Assembly (NCBI GenBank): GCA_903904765.1
Contig: CAIVEA010000995.1
Span: 1 to 5,331, forward strand
Direction of reading: 5' to 3'
From: an uncultured Chloroflexota bacterium
GTDB lineage: Bacteria > Chloroflexota > Anaerolineae > Aggregatilineales > Phototrophicaceae
DNA length: 5,331 nt
Made by a program: the position numbers and the translations under genes. Below are positions 1-5,331 of this stretch, one piece after another. Under the pieces are notes generated by a model. The model was not told the origin of the DNA. It saw nothing but the letters and a program-made list of their open reading frames with translations, and ran no database searches. Each line of letters begins with the position of its first letter. The stretch's first letter is position 1.

Positions 1-34
1 ATTTTGTGCTGTAGAGACAGTGTGCTTGAAAAAC

Positions 35-43
35 ATGATATCA
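35..43 (-). promoter_or_regulatory. Possible leftward extended -10 element
   Basis: Read on the minus strand this site is TGATATCAT: a TG dinucleotide, one spacer base, then TATCAT, which matches five of six bases of the TATAAT consensus. It lies in the AT-rich stretch left of the serA-like gene and could drive a gene that starts beyond the left edge of the window. No -35 hexamer is seen at the usual distance. The core TGATATCA is also an 8-bp palindrome, so it could equally be a protein-binding site or chance in AT-rich DNA. Confidence 0.22.
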
Positions 44-79
44 GTAAAACAACAACCGTTGATCGGCTGATAAATCCCC

Positions 80-108
80 TCAACAGGCCGCCGCGTCTGG
101 GCTATACT
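80..108 (+). promoter_or_regulatory. Sigma-70-type promoter of the serA-like gene
   Basis: A -35-like hexamer TCAACA (80-85, four of six consensus bases including the ACA end) is followed by a 17-bp spacer and the -10 hexamer TATACT (103-108, five of six). Transcription would start near position 115 and leave a leader of about 30 bases before the TTG start at 146. The element sits just downstream of an AT-rich stretch in an otherwise GC-rich window. No repressor site or attenuator-like structure is apparent in the short leader. Confidence 0.6.
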
Positions 109-134
109 GTGCCGCGTCCTGCCACTTGTTCATT

Positions 135-140
135 GAGGTG
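135..140 (+). promoter_or_regulatory. Ribosome binding site deciding the TTG start of serA-like gene
   Basis: GAGGTG matches the anti-Shine-Dalgarno complement (GGAGGTG) over six bases and ends five bases before the TTG at 146. No ATG lies at the beginning of the reading frame, and the next possible start (GTG at 161) would place this site too far upstream. The site is therefore the main reason to accept the TTG start. Confidence 0.7.
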
Positions 141-145
141 CGCCC

Positions 146-1747
146 TTGTCCCGTTTTCATGTGCTCGTTGCCACTGATCTGGCCGAATCCAGTTTGAAGT
201 TGCTGCAAGATACGCATGATGTCACCGTGCAGGTGGTCACGCCCACGCTGCCCGCCGTGCGCGAAGGGCTGAAAACCGCCCACGCCATCATCACCCGCGA
301 TGGGGTGGCGCTGGATCGCCCGTTGCTCGATCAAGCGCCGAATTTGCAGGTGATCGGGCATGTGGGCGCGAACCTGAACGGGATTGATATGAATACCGCC
401 ACCGGGCGCGGCATCGTAGTGATGAACACCCCCGGCACGAACGCGATTGCGGCGGGCGAACATACGCTGGCGCTGATGCTGGCGCTCAGCCGCCGTCTGG
501 TGGTGGCCCACGAAAGCCTGAAAGATGGCTGGTGGCTGCTGGATCGCAAGCGGCAGGCCGGCACACAGCTTTCCGGCAAGACCATCGGGCTAGTCGGCTT
601 GGGGCGCGTGGGGCGTGTGGTGGCGGCGCGGTGTCTGGCCTTCGGCATGACCGTGCTGGCCTATGACCCGTATGTGAGCGAGGAACAACTGCACGACGAG
701 CGTGTGATTCTGGTGGGCTTCAAAGAACTGCTCACCCGCAGCGATTTCGTCAGCATTCATGTGGCGGCCACGCCGGAGACGGCCAACCTGTTCAACGAGG
801 CGACGCTGGCGCAGATGAAGCCCACCGCCCGCCTGATTAACACCGCGCACGGCAGCGTGGTGGACGAGGCGGCGCTGGCGCTGGCGCTCAAAGAGGGACG
901 ACTGGCGGGTGCGGCGGTGGATGTGTATAACGAAGAACCGCCTTACAACAGCCCGCTGGTGGGGCTGGATAACATCATCCACACGCCGCGCATTGGCGAT
1001 AACACGGTGGAAGCCACGCAGGATGTTTCGCTGCAAATCGTCCAGCAGGTGTTGGATGCGCTACGCGGCACGGATTACCGCAACGTGGTCAATCTGCCGT
1101 TCATGCCCGGTGTGGAATACGAGGCGGCACGCCCGTACATGGGTTTGGGCGAACGTTTGGGTGCGGTGCTGCACACGCTGGCACGTTCCCCCATTCAGCG
1201 CGTGGCGGTGGAGTATCGCGGCGAGGATGCCAGTGCGCTCATCAAGCCGATTGCCGTCGCCATCCTCAAAGGGGTGTTGTATCCCGTGCTGGGCGATAAG
1301 GTGAACTACATCAACGCGCCGGTCATGGCTGCCGAACGCGGGATACAGGTCACGCAGGCTAAAGGACTCAAGACGGGCGATTATGCCAACCTCGTGTCGT
1401 GTCAGGTGACGCTGGAGAATGGTGAGGATATTGTGATCGCCGGCACGCTGCTGGATCGCAAAGAGCCGCATGTTGTCCAGATCAACCAGTACCGCATGAA
1501 CTTCGTGCCGGAAGGCCATCTGCTCATCCTCGGCAGCTTCGACCAACCGGGCGTGATCGGGCGGGTGGGTACGCTGCTGGCGAGCAACAATGTGAACATT
1601 GCCAGCTGGCAGACGGGGCGCGCCGAACGCGGCGGCCACACCCTGACGGCGCTCACGCTCGACCAACCGCTGCCGCAGCCGGTCCTCGAAGAACTGCGCG
1701 GGATGGATTTCGTGCGCCACGCGCATCAGGTCGCCATCCGACAGTAG
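146..1747 (+). CDS. serA: SerA-like D-3-phosphoglycerate dehydrogenase (type I architecture) with altered catalytic residues
   Basis: The protein has 533 residues, the usual length of type I phosphoglycerate dehydrogenase, which oxidises 3-phosphoglycerate with NAD+ in the first step of serine synthesis in the cytoplasm. Domains in order are: N-terminal substrate-binding part (about 1-100), Rossmann cofactor domain (about 101-290) with GLGRVG at 151-156, an ASB-like regulatory domain (about 315-450) with the characteristic RPY...GERLG and KGVLYPVLG segments, and a C-terminal ACT domain (about 456-533) with DQPGVIGRVGTLL. Asp174 after the second Rossmann strand suggests NAD(H) rather than NADP(H). 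Glu264, before Pro265, is the expected catalytic glutamate. Unusually, the catalytic Arg of the family's NTARG motif is His235 and the catalytic His of TPH is Arg282, while the Arg of GRAGxGxDN is His72. Family membership is secure; 3-phosphoglycerate as substrate, and hence the gene symbol, is less so. It starts at TTG because of the GAGGTG site five bases upstream, and appears to be a single-gene unit. It could instead be a related 2-hydroxyacid dehydrogenase or a regulatory paralogue. Confidence 0.85.
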   Translation: MSRFHVLVATDLAESSLKLLQDTHDVTVQVVTPTLPAVREGLKTAHAIITRDGVALDRPLLDQAPNLQVIGHVGANLNGIDMNTATGRGIVVMNTPGTNAIAAGEHTLALMLALSRRLVVAHESLKDGWWLLDRKRQAGTQLSGKTIGLVGLGRVGRVVAARCLAFGMTVLAYDPYVSEEQLHDERVILVGFKELLTRSDFVSIHVAATPETANLFNEATLAQMKPTARLINTAHGSVVDEAALALALKEGRLAGAAVDVYNEEPPYNSPLVGLDNIIHTPRIGDNTVEATQDVSLQIVQQVLDALRGTDYRNVVNLPFMPGVEYEAARPYMGLGERLGAVLHTLARSPIQRVAVEYRGEDASALIKPIAVAILKGVLYPVLGDKVNYINAPVMAAERGIQVTQAKGLKTGDYANLVSCQVTLENGEDIVIAGTLLDRKEPHVVQINQYRMNFVPEGHLLILGSFDQPGVIGRVGTLLASNNVNIASWQTGRAERGGHTLTALTLDQPLPQPVLEELRGMDFVRHAHQVAIRQ

Positions 1748-1752
1748 TTTCA

Positions 1753-1808
1753 GAACCTCACCCCTCAGTCCCCTCTCCATCACGCGGAGTACCGCTATAG
1801 AGAGGGGA
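1753..1808. repeat. C-rich interspersed-repeat-like hairpin between convergent genes
   Basis: A C-rich strand (CTCACCCCTCAGTCCCCTCTCC, partly a CCCCTC-AGT-CCCCTC direct repeat) leads into an inverted repeat. TCCCCTCTC (1769-1777) pairs perfectly with GAGAGGGGA (1800-1808), and an inner GCGG-AGTA-CCGC hairpin (1784-1795) closes the top. I recall similar CTCACCCC...CCCCTCTCC / GAGAGGGG elements recurring in intergenic regions of Chloroflexota and some cyanobacteria. That this is a dispersed family member is an inference, because only one copy lies in this window. Confidence 0.55.
1769..1808. terminator. Possible bidirectional transcription terminator hairpin
   Basis: The 9-bp perfect outer stem, plus a 4-bp inner stem with an AGTA loop, lies between two genes that end toward each other (stops at 1745-1747 and 1854-1856). 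This is a typical location for a shared terminator. Neither side has a strong T run: on the plus strand the nearest is TTTT at about 1824, 15 bases beyond the stem, and on the minus strand none follows. Classical intrinsic termination is therefore doubtful. The structure may act by blocking 3'-end decay or by slowing polymerase. Confidence 0.4.
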
Positions 1809-1853
1809 AGTGGTATATTGCACTTTTCTCGCGCAGAGCGAACGGCGCGGCGG

Positions 1854-3914
1854 CTACGGATGATCTCCCGGCGCGAAATCGCTAATGTGCAGATCGCTCA
1901 CCGTGATGTCGTGGCACTCGTCCTGCGCTCCACAACCGTCCGCCTGCAAGCGCAGCGTGTGGTAGCCGCGCTTTGCCACGAATACTTGCATTTTGAAGGG
2001 CATCTCGCCCGTCACCTGCCATTGCTGTATCGGTTCACCATCCACCAGCAGGCGGATGGTGCGGTTCTGTGCGATCAGCCGCCCCTCTATCCACATCTCA
2101 CCCGCTTCAGGCGTATACACTGCCGAGTCGCGGTAAGGAGCTAGGCTGCCTGACTCAACGGGTAACGCCCTGAAGGGCATATCCGTTGTGGTCGGTGGCG
2201 GCACTTCAAACACCGCATAGGCTTCATCCTCGTAGGTGGGTGCGCCGAAATGGTCATGCAACCGCGCTTCGGTTACGCCTTCGGCATCGTCCCATTCGCG
2301 GTGCAGGATGATGATGTCCACGCCAGCGGCATTTAGCAGCGCCGGATCGAGGGTCTGTTCGAGGAGGGTCAGTTTGGCGGGGTTGACGGGCGTTTCGCGG
2401 ACGACATGCCCCGCTATGATCGGGTGCTGGTGTCCGGTTTGCAGGAACAGGGCTTCTTTATCGGTCAGTGGATGCGCCCAAGGGATGTCGAAGATCGCCC
2501 GCACATCTGTCCGGTCACGCAGGGCGGCAATCGCGGCAGGAATTTCGCCGGAGATGGTGGGCAAACGCGGGAAAGTGCCATCCAGCCCGCCGAAGAACAA
2601 GTATTCCCAACCGATCAGTGCGGAGGCCAGCAGCAGTAGCGCCCGCCGCCAGTGGCGGGATAGGCGTTTTTCCAGCCACGCGCCCACTTCAGCTGCGCCA
2701 TAGGCCGCTATGACCGCCACTGCCAGCGCCAGCGTCAGGTTGAAACGGGCGGGGGTGCGGCTGGCGCTGAAGGGCGGCAGGGATTGCAGCAGCAGACCGG
2801 GCAAGGGAATGAGCGTTTGTGTGCCGCCAATATTTAAGTGAATCGGGCTATCCATGAATTTGAGGAATGGGCCGAGCGAGAACACCCATACCACCAGTGC
2901 CAGCATCAGCCAGCGCCGCGCCGTAGGTCGCCGCCGCAGGCCGAACAGCGCCAGCCCGCCCGCGACGAGGCCGACATAGGCCAGCTTCTCGAAGGGGTCA
3001 ACACCTAGCACGCGGGAAGGATAGCCCAGCCCCGCGAACAGGGGATTCATGAACGAGGGCGACACCACCGCCAGTGTATCCGCGCTGAAAAAGATGCTGC
3101 TGGATTGTCGTTCGCTGTCGGATGTTCCCCGCGCTTCCTGCCAGCCGGGGATGGCAATCAGGGCGGAGAGCGCCGCACCCGCCAGTAGCGCCAGCAGGAT
3201 GCGCCGCATCGTCCACCAGCGCGTGAGGCGAGGCCACAGCACGAACAGGGTGAGGGGCAGCGTGAGGTAGATCAGCAATAGCGGGCTGCCCATGCCGCTG
3301 AGGGCGAAGGTGAGCGCCACCCGTACTTGTTCACGCCAGCCGGGAGAAGGCGTGTCGCGCAGGTGCAGCAGCGCCAGCACATACAGCACCGCCGGCCACA
3401 CCGCCAGCAAGCCGCTGTGTCCCGCCCCTAGTTGCCCCTGAAAGGTGGGATAGGCCATGAAGATCAGCCCGCCCAACCACGCCGCGCCGCGATGCTTCGT
3501 CAGGTGGTGGGTGAGCAGGTAAGCCGCCCAGCCGTTGAGCGCCAGCGTGAGCAGCAGCGACAGGTTGAAGGCGGCGGGCAGCGGCAGGGCTAAGGCCAGC
3601 ACCCATGCCGGAAAGGATTGCAGTGGGACGCTCCACAGCCACAGGGCGGGCAGGCCGTCGGGATAGGCCAGCAACGGCTGGAAGAAGGGCGATTGTCCGC
3701 TGCGGAAGGCGTTGGTGTAGCTCCAGATCATGCGGGCGTACTCATACGAGTCGCCGAAGGGGTGTCCGGCGAAGCGCGTCCCCAGCACCGTGACCAGCGG
3801 CCACGTCAGCAGCAGGGCAACAGCGAAATAGGCAAGGATGAGGGGGAGGTGGCGGCGCAGATGAGAAATGAACACGCGAGAATCCCGGTGGCTGGTGCTA
3901 GAATGTACTCTCAT
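1854..3914 (-). CDS. Polytopic GT-C-type membrane protein with large extracytoplasmic C-terminal part
   Basis: With the ATG at 3912-3914 the product has 686 residues. Hydrophobic segments suggest about ten membrane spans: near 23-45, 92-111, 114-134, 145-156, 166-184, 200-226 (perhaps two), 238-255, 311-326, 334-352, 391-409 and 424-442. The first outer loop carries GDSYEY (Asp55, Glu58) and a YPDG motif (84-87), followed by GH (165-166). R-x-P-x-RF (386-391) opens a late span. These landmarks fit a family of GT-C-like membrane proteins common in Chloroflexota and Actinobacteria, often annotated only as hypothetical or putative glycosyltransferase. Residues from about 450 to 686 are soluble and probably outside the membrane. 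They comprise a part ending near 572 (with GVDIIILHREW) and a beta-rich tail to 686 with two cysteines (661, 667). The ATG has no clear ribosome site. A GTG at 3873-3875, preceded by GGGA seven bases upstream, would give 673 residues and leave room for a promoter. Donor and acceptor are unknown. Confidence 0.8.
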   Translation of the reverse strand: MRVHSSTSHRDSRVFISHLRRHLPLILAYFAVALLLTWPLVTVLGTRFAGHPFGDSYEYARMIWSYTNAFRSGQSPFFQPLLAYPDGLPALWLWSVPLQSFPAWVLALALPLPAAFNLSLLLTLALNGWAAYLLTHHLTKHRGAAWLGGLIFMAYPTFQGQLGAGHSGLLAVWPAVLYVLALLHLRDTPSPGWREQVRVALTFALSGMGSPLLLIYLTLPLTLFVLWPRLTRWWTMRRILLALLAGAALSALIAIPGWQEARGTSDSERQSSSIFFSADTLAVVSPSFMNPLFAGLGYPSRVLGVDPFEKLAYVGLVAGGLALFGLRRRPTARRWLMLALVVWVFSLGPFLKFMDSPIHLNIGGTQTLIPLPGLLLQSLPPFSASRTPARFNLTLALAVAVIAAYGAAEVGAWLEKRLSRHWRRALLLLASALIGWEYLFFGGLDGTFPRLPTISGEIPAAIAALRDRTDVRAIFDIPWAHPLTDKEALFLQTGHQHPIIAGHVVRETPVNPAKLTLLEQTLDPALLNAAGVDIIILHREWDDAEGVTEARLHDHFGAPTYEDEAYAVFEVPPPTTTDMPFRALPVESGSLAPYRDSAVYTPEAGEMWIEGRLIAQNRTIRLLVDGEPIQQWQVTGEMPFKMQVFVAKRGYHTLRLQADGCGAQDECHDITVSDLHISDFAPGDHP
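3896..3904 (+). promoter_or_regulatory. Extended -10 promoter for the rightward glycosyltransferase gene
   Basis: TGCTAGAAT is a TG-n extended -10 with TAGAAT matching five of six TATAAT bases. Transcription would start near 3911, about 20 bases before the TTG at 3931 and 44 before the GTG at 3955. No convincing -35 is seen 16-18 bp upstream, which extended -10 promoters tolerate. The site lies inside the 5' end of the leftward gene if that gene starts at 3914. Confidence 0.4.
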
Positions 3915-3921
3915 CTTAACA
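3913..3921 (-). promoter_or_regulatory. Possible extended -10 promoter for the leftward membrane protein gene
   Basis: On the minus strand this reads TGTTAAGAT: TG, one base, then TAAGAT, four of six consensus bases. Transcription would start near 3906, downstream of the ATG at 3914, so use of this promoter requires the GTG start at 3875. It mirrors the rightward element at 3896-3904 with eight bases between them. The two could therefore be competing promoters or a single operator-like inverted repeat. Confidence 0.28.
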
Positions 3922-3930
3922 TGAAGTGAC

Positions 3931-5274
3931 TTGCTCACGAGGCCGCGCTTGAACGTGAATCCCCGTTTTCGTCCCCTGATGGATGTGCTCTGGCTGGCGG
4001 CGCTGACCGCTTTCATCCTCGCTGGCATGATGCTCGCCACCTTTCATGGCGACGAGTCCATGCTGATCTACATGAGCCATGATTACGTCACGGCCTTCAT
4101 TGACCACCAGCCGGACGCGCTGAAGGTGCAGCCGCCCTACGAACTGGATGGCGACGCATGGTTGCGTATCCTGAATGGTTCGGTGTCGCGCTACAGCATC
4201 GGCCTGTCGTGGCATCTGGCGGGACTGAATTCGGGGATGTTGCCGCCCCGCCCCGGCTGGGACTGGGGGCTGGACTATGACACCAACGTGGCGACGGGAC
4301 ATCGCCCCTCGGACGCGCTGCTGGCGGCGGGGCGGTTGCCGTCGGCGCTGCTCCTCGCGCTGGGGGCAGTGGCGTTGTTCGCCATCGGTAGGGAGATGGG
4401 GGCGCGTCCGCTGGCCTATGCCGCCAGCGCCCTGTATACGCTGAACCCGATTTTGCTACTGAACGGGCGGCGGGCAATGATGGAAGGTTCGATGCTCGCC
4501 TTTGGACTGCTGGCAGTATGGGTCGCCATCCGCATCAGCCGGGGGCAGGGCGGCCTGTGGGCGTGGTTGGCGCTGGCGGCCTTCAGCGGCTTGGTGCTGT
4601 CCAGCAAGCACAGCGGCATTCTGTTCGTGGGCAGCGCATTGGGTTGGATCGGTTTGACCGCCCTCGTGCGCTGCTGGTCAGCGGGGCGTGCCGGATGGCT
4701 GCCGTTCGCCCGCACGGTGGGGGCGCTGCTCATCACGGCGCTGCTGGGGGTAGGGCTGTTCATCGCACTTTCGCCTGCCCTGTGGAACGACACGCTGGCG
4801 CGGTTGGGCGATCTGGTGGCACAGCGCCAACTCTTGCTGGATATACAGGTGGCGGTCAGCGGCGGTGTGACCCCGTTGGGGCAGCGCATGACCGATTTGC
4901 TTACGCAACCGTTCATCGCGCCGCTGATGCACTACGAAGTGTCGTTCTGGGCGAACGCGCAGGCCATTCAAGCCGAAATCGCCCATTACATGGCCTCACC
5001 GCTGAGTGGGTTGCAAGGCGGCGTTGTGGTGGGCGGTTTGCTCACGCTGTCTGTTGCCGTTGGGCTGGTGGCGCTGTTGCGACAGAGCCGCGCCGCCGCT
5101 GATCGCTGGCAGATCGGCGTGCTGGCGTGGGTGTTGTTGACGACGGGCAGCGCACTGGTGAATCCGTTGGGGTGGCAACGCTACAGCATCCCGCAAATTC
5201 CACTGTTTGCGCTGCTGGCGGCGGCGGGGCTGTTGTGGGTTGTGCGCCGGATTCAGCGCCGTTCGTCAGTGTAA
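3931..5274 (+). CDS. PMT/ArnT-like (GT39-type) membrane glycosyltransferase
   Basis: The product (447 residues from the TTG) looks like a GT-C enzyme that transfers a sugar from a polyprenyl-phosphate donor to an acceptor on the outer face of the membrane. Landmarks are a first span (about 18-37) followed by HGDES, with the acidic pair Asp41-Glu42 typical of the first outer loop of PMT-like enzymes. A long loop (38-127) follows, then NGRRAMMEGS with Glu185 at the usual second acidic position, SSKHSG (224-229), and RYSIPQIPLFALLA (417-430) opening the last span. About ten spans are visible: near 18-37, 130-152, 158-177, 187-202, 209-224, 228-247, 262-281, 362-384, 393-412 and 420-438. It ends shortly after the last span, so unlike its neighbour it has no soluble C-terminal domain. 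The start is uncertain. TTG 3931 is the longest non-overlapping choice, but GTG 3955 (GAGG at 3939-3942, 12 bases upstream) is at least as plausible. The gene ends in a tandem TAA-TAG stop. Substrates are unknown. Confidence 0.8.
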   Translation: MLTRPRLNVNPRFRPLMDVLWLAALTAFILAGMMLATFHGDESMLIYMSHDYVTAFIDHQPDALKVQPPYELDGDAWLRILNGSVSRYSIGLSWHLAGLNSGMLPPRPGWDWGLDYDTNVATGHRPSDALLAAGRLPSALLLALGAVALFAIGREMGARPLAYAASALYTLNPILLLNGRRAMMEGSMLAFGLLAVWVAIRISRGQGGLWAWLALAAFSGLVLSSKHSGILFVGSALGWIGLTALVRCWSAGRAGWLPFARTVGALLITALLGVGLFIALSPALWNDTLARLGDLVAQRQLLLDIQVAVSGGVTPLGQRMTDLLTQPFIAPLMHYEVSFWANAQAIQAEIAHYMASPLSGLQGGVVVGGLLTLSVAVGLVALLRQSRAAADRWQIGVLAWVLLTTGSALVNPLGWQRYSIPQIPLFALLAAAGLLWVVRRIQRRSSV

Positions 5275-5310
5275 TAGCGGATTGAACGGGCATAGCGCCG
5301 CATTTCTGGG

Positions 5311-5330
5311 GCTTGATTGCGCTTGATTGT
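5311..5330. repeat. Tandem 10-bp direct repeat at window edge
   Basis: GCTTGATTGC is followed at once by GCTTGATTGT, giving nine of ten identical bases at a spacing of one helical turn. The pair lies 36 bases after the glycosyltransferase stop and one base from the right edge. It may be a regulator-binding site for a following gene or the start of a longer repeat array. The window ends too soon to tell. Confidence 0.35.
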
Positions 5331-5331
5331 C

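Noticed and set aside
590..1036. A 148-codon minus-strand open frame opposite the Rossmann domain.
   Set aside because: Its composition is rich in Arg, His and Gln, as expected from reading GC-rich codons backwards. It has no ribosome site and the sense strand is clearly the coding one.
1061..1783. A 240-codon open frame on the minus strand opposite the 3' half of the serA-like gene.
   Set aside because: It lies entirely antisense to well-recognised ASB-like and ACT domain coding sequence, its translation has no recognisable domain, and such long antisense frames are expected from GC-rich codon use.
1818..2144. A 108-codon plus-strand frame beginning in the convergent gap.
   Set aside because: Almost all of it is opposite the conserved C-terminal part of the leftward membrane protein, and no ribosome binding site precedes it.
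3921..3929. A two-codon frame ATG-AAG-TGA directly before the TTG at 3931, suggestive of a leader or translational coupling.
   Set aside because: It is too short to distinguish from chance, has no ribosome site, and the true start of the downstream gene is itself uncertain.
3915..4040. Extension of the leftward membrane protein to an ATG at 4040 (728 residues).
   Set aside because: The extra 42 residues are basic and low in family-like features, and they would overlap the start of the rightward gene by more than 100 bases. The plus-strand frame there encodes a good first membrane span and the HGDES motif.
3916..4302. A 128-codon minus-strand frame across the divergent junction.
   Set aside because: It is antisense to the glycosyltransferase first span and outer loop, and its translation is Arg/Gln/His-rich without a recognisable motif.
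5277..5301. GCGG...CCGC as a terminator after the rightward gene.
   Set aside because: The stem is only four base pairs with a loop of about 17 bases and no T run follows.

Overview
The window carries three long coding regions on a high-GC background, with short regulatory gaps between them. The gene style points to a GC-rich environmental bacterium, most likely a member of the Chloroflexota (Anaerolineae-like). That is inferred from three things: a full-length type I SerA-like protein, large multi-membrane-span GT-C-type proteins with a C-terminal soluble part, and a C-rich hairpin repeat (CTCACCCCT...CCCCTCTCC...GAGAGGGGA) of a kind scattered in Chloroflexota and some cyanobacteria. No rRNA or other phylogenetic marker is present, so the taxonomic call is tentative.

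Layout. Positions 1-145 are a non-coding, locally AT-rich leader with a convincing rightward promoter (TCAACA, 17 bp, TATACT) and a good ribosome binding site. They feed a 533-codon gene (146-1747, +) with the complete architecture of type I D-3-phosphoglycerate dehydrogenase: substrate domain, Rossmann domain, ASB-like domain and ACT domain. Positions 1748-1853 separate it from a convergent gene and hold a 40-base hairpin with a 9-bp perfect outer stem. The convergent gene (1854-3914, -) encodes a membrane protein of about 686 residues with roughly ten membrane spans and a large extracytoplasmic C-terminal part. It diverges, with almost no gap, from a second membrane protein gene (3931-5274, +) that looks like a PMT/ArnT-type (GT39-like) glycosyltransferase. 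Positions 5275-5331 hold a tandem stop and a 10-bp direct repeat at the window edge.

How they may work together. The SerA-like enzyme is probably a stand-alone transcription unit. The two membrane proteins share a very short divergent control region, which suggests joint expression. Both look like polyprenyl-phosphate-sugar-dependent enzymes acting on the outer face of the membrane (cell-surface glycan or protein glycosylation). Donor and acceptor cannot be deduced.

The most striking observation is in the SerA-like protein. At the positions where the family normally has its catalytic Arg (NTARG motif) and catalytic His (TPH motif), this protein has His235 and Arg282, an apparent reciprocal exchange. 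A third normally basic substrate-binding position (the Arg of GRAGxGxDN) is His72. The cofactor site and the regulatory domains look intact. The gene may therefore encode a functionally altered paralogue rather than an ordinary SerA. I see no CRISPR array, tRNA, rRNA, insertion sequence or defence island.
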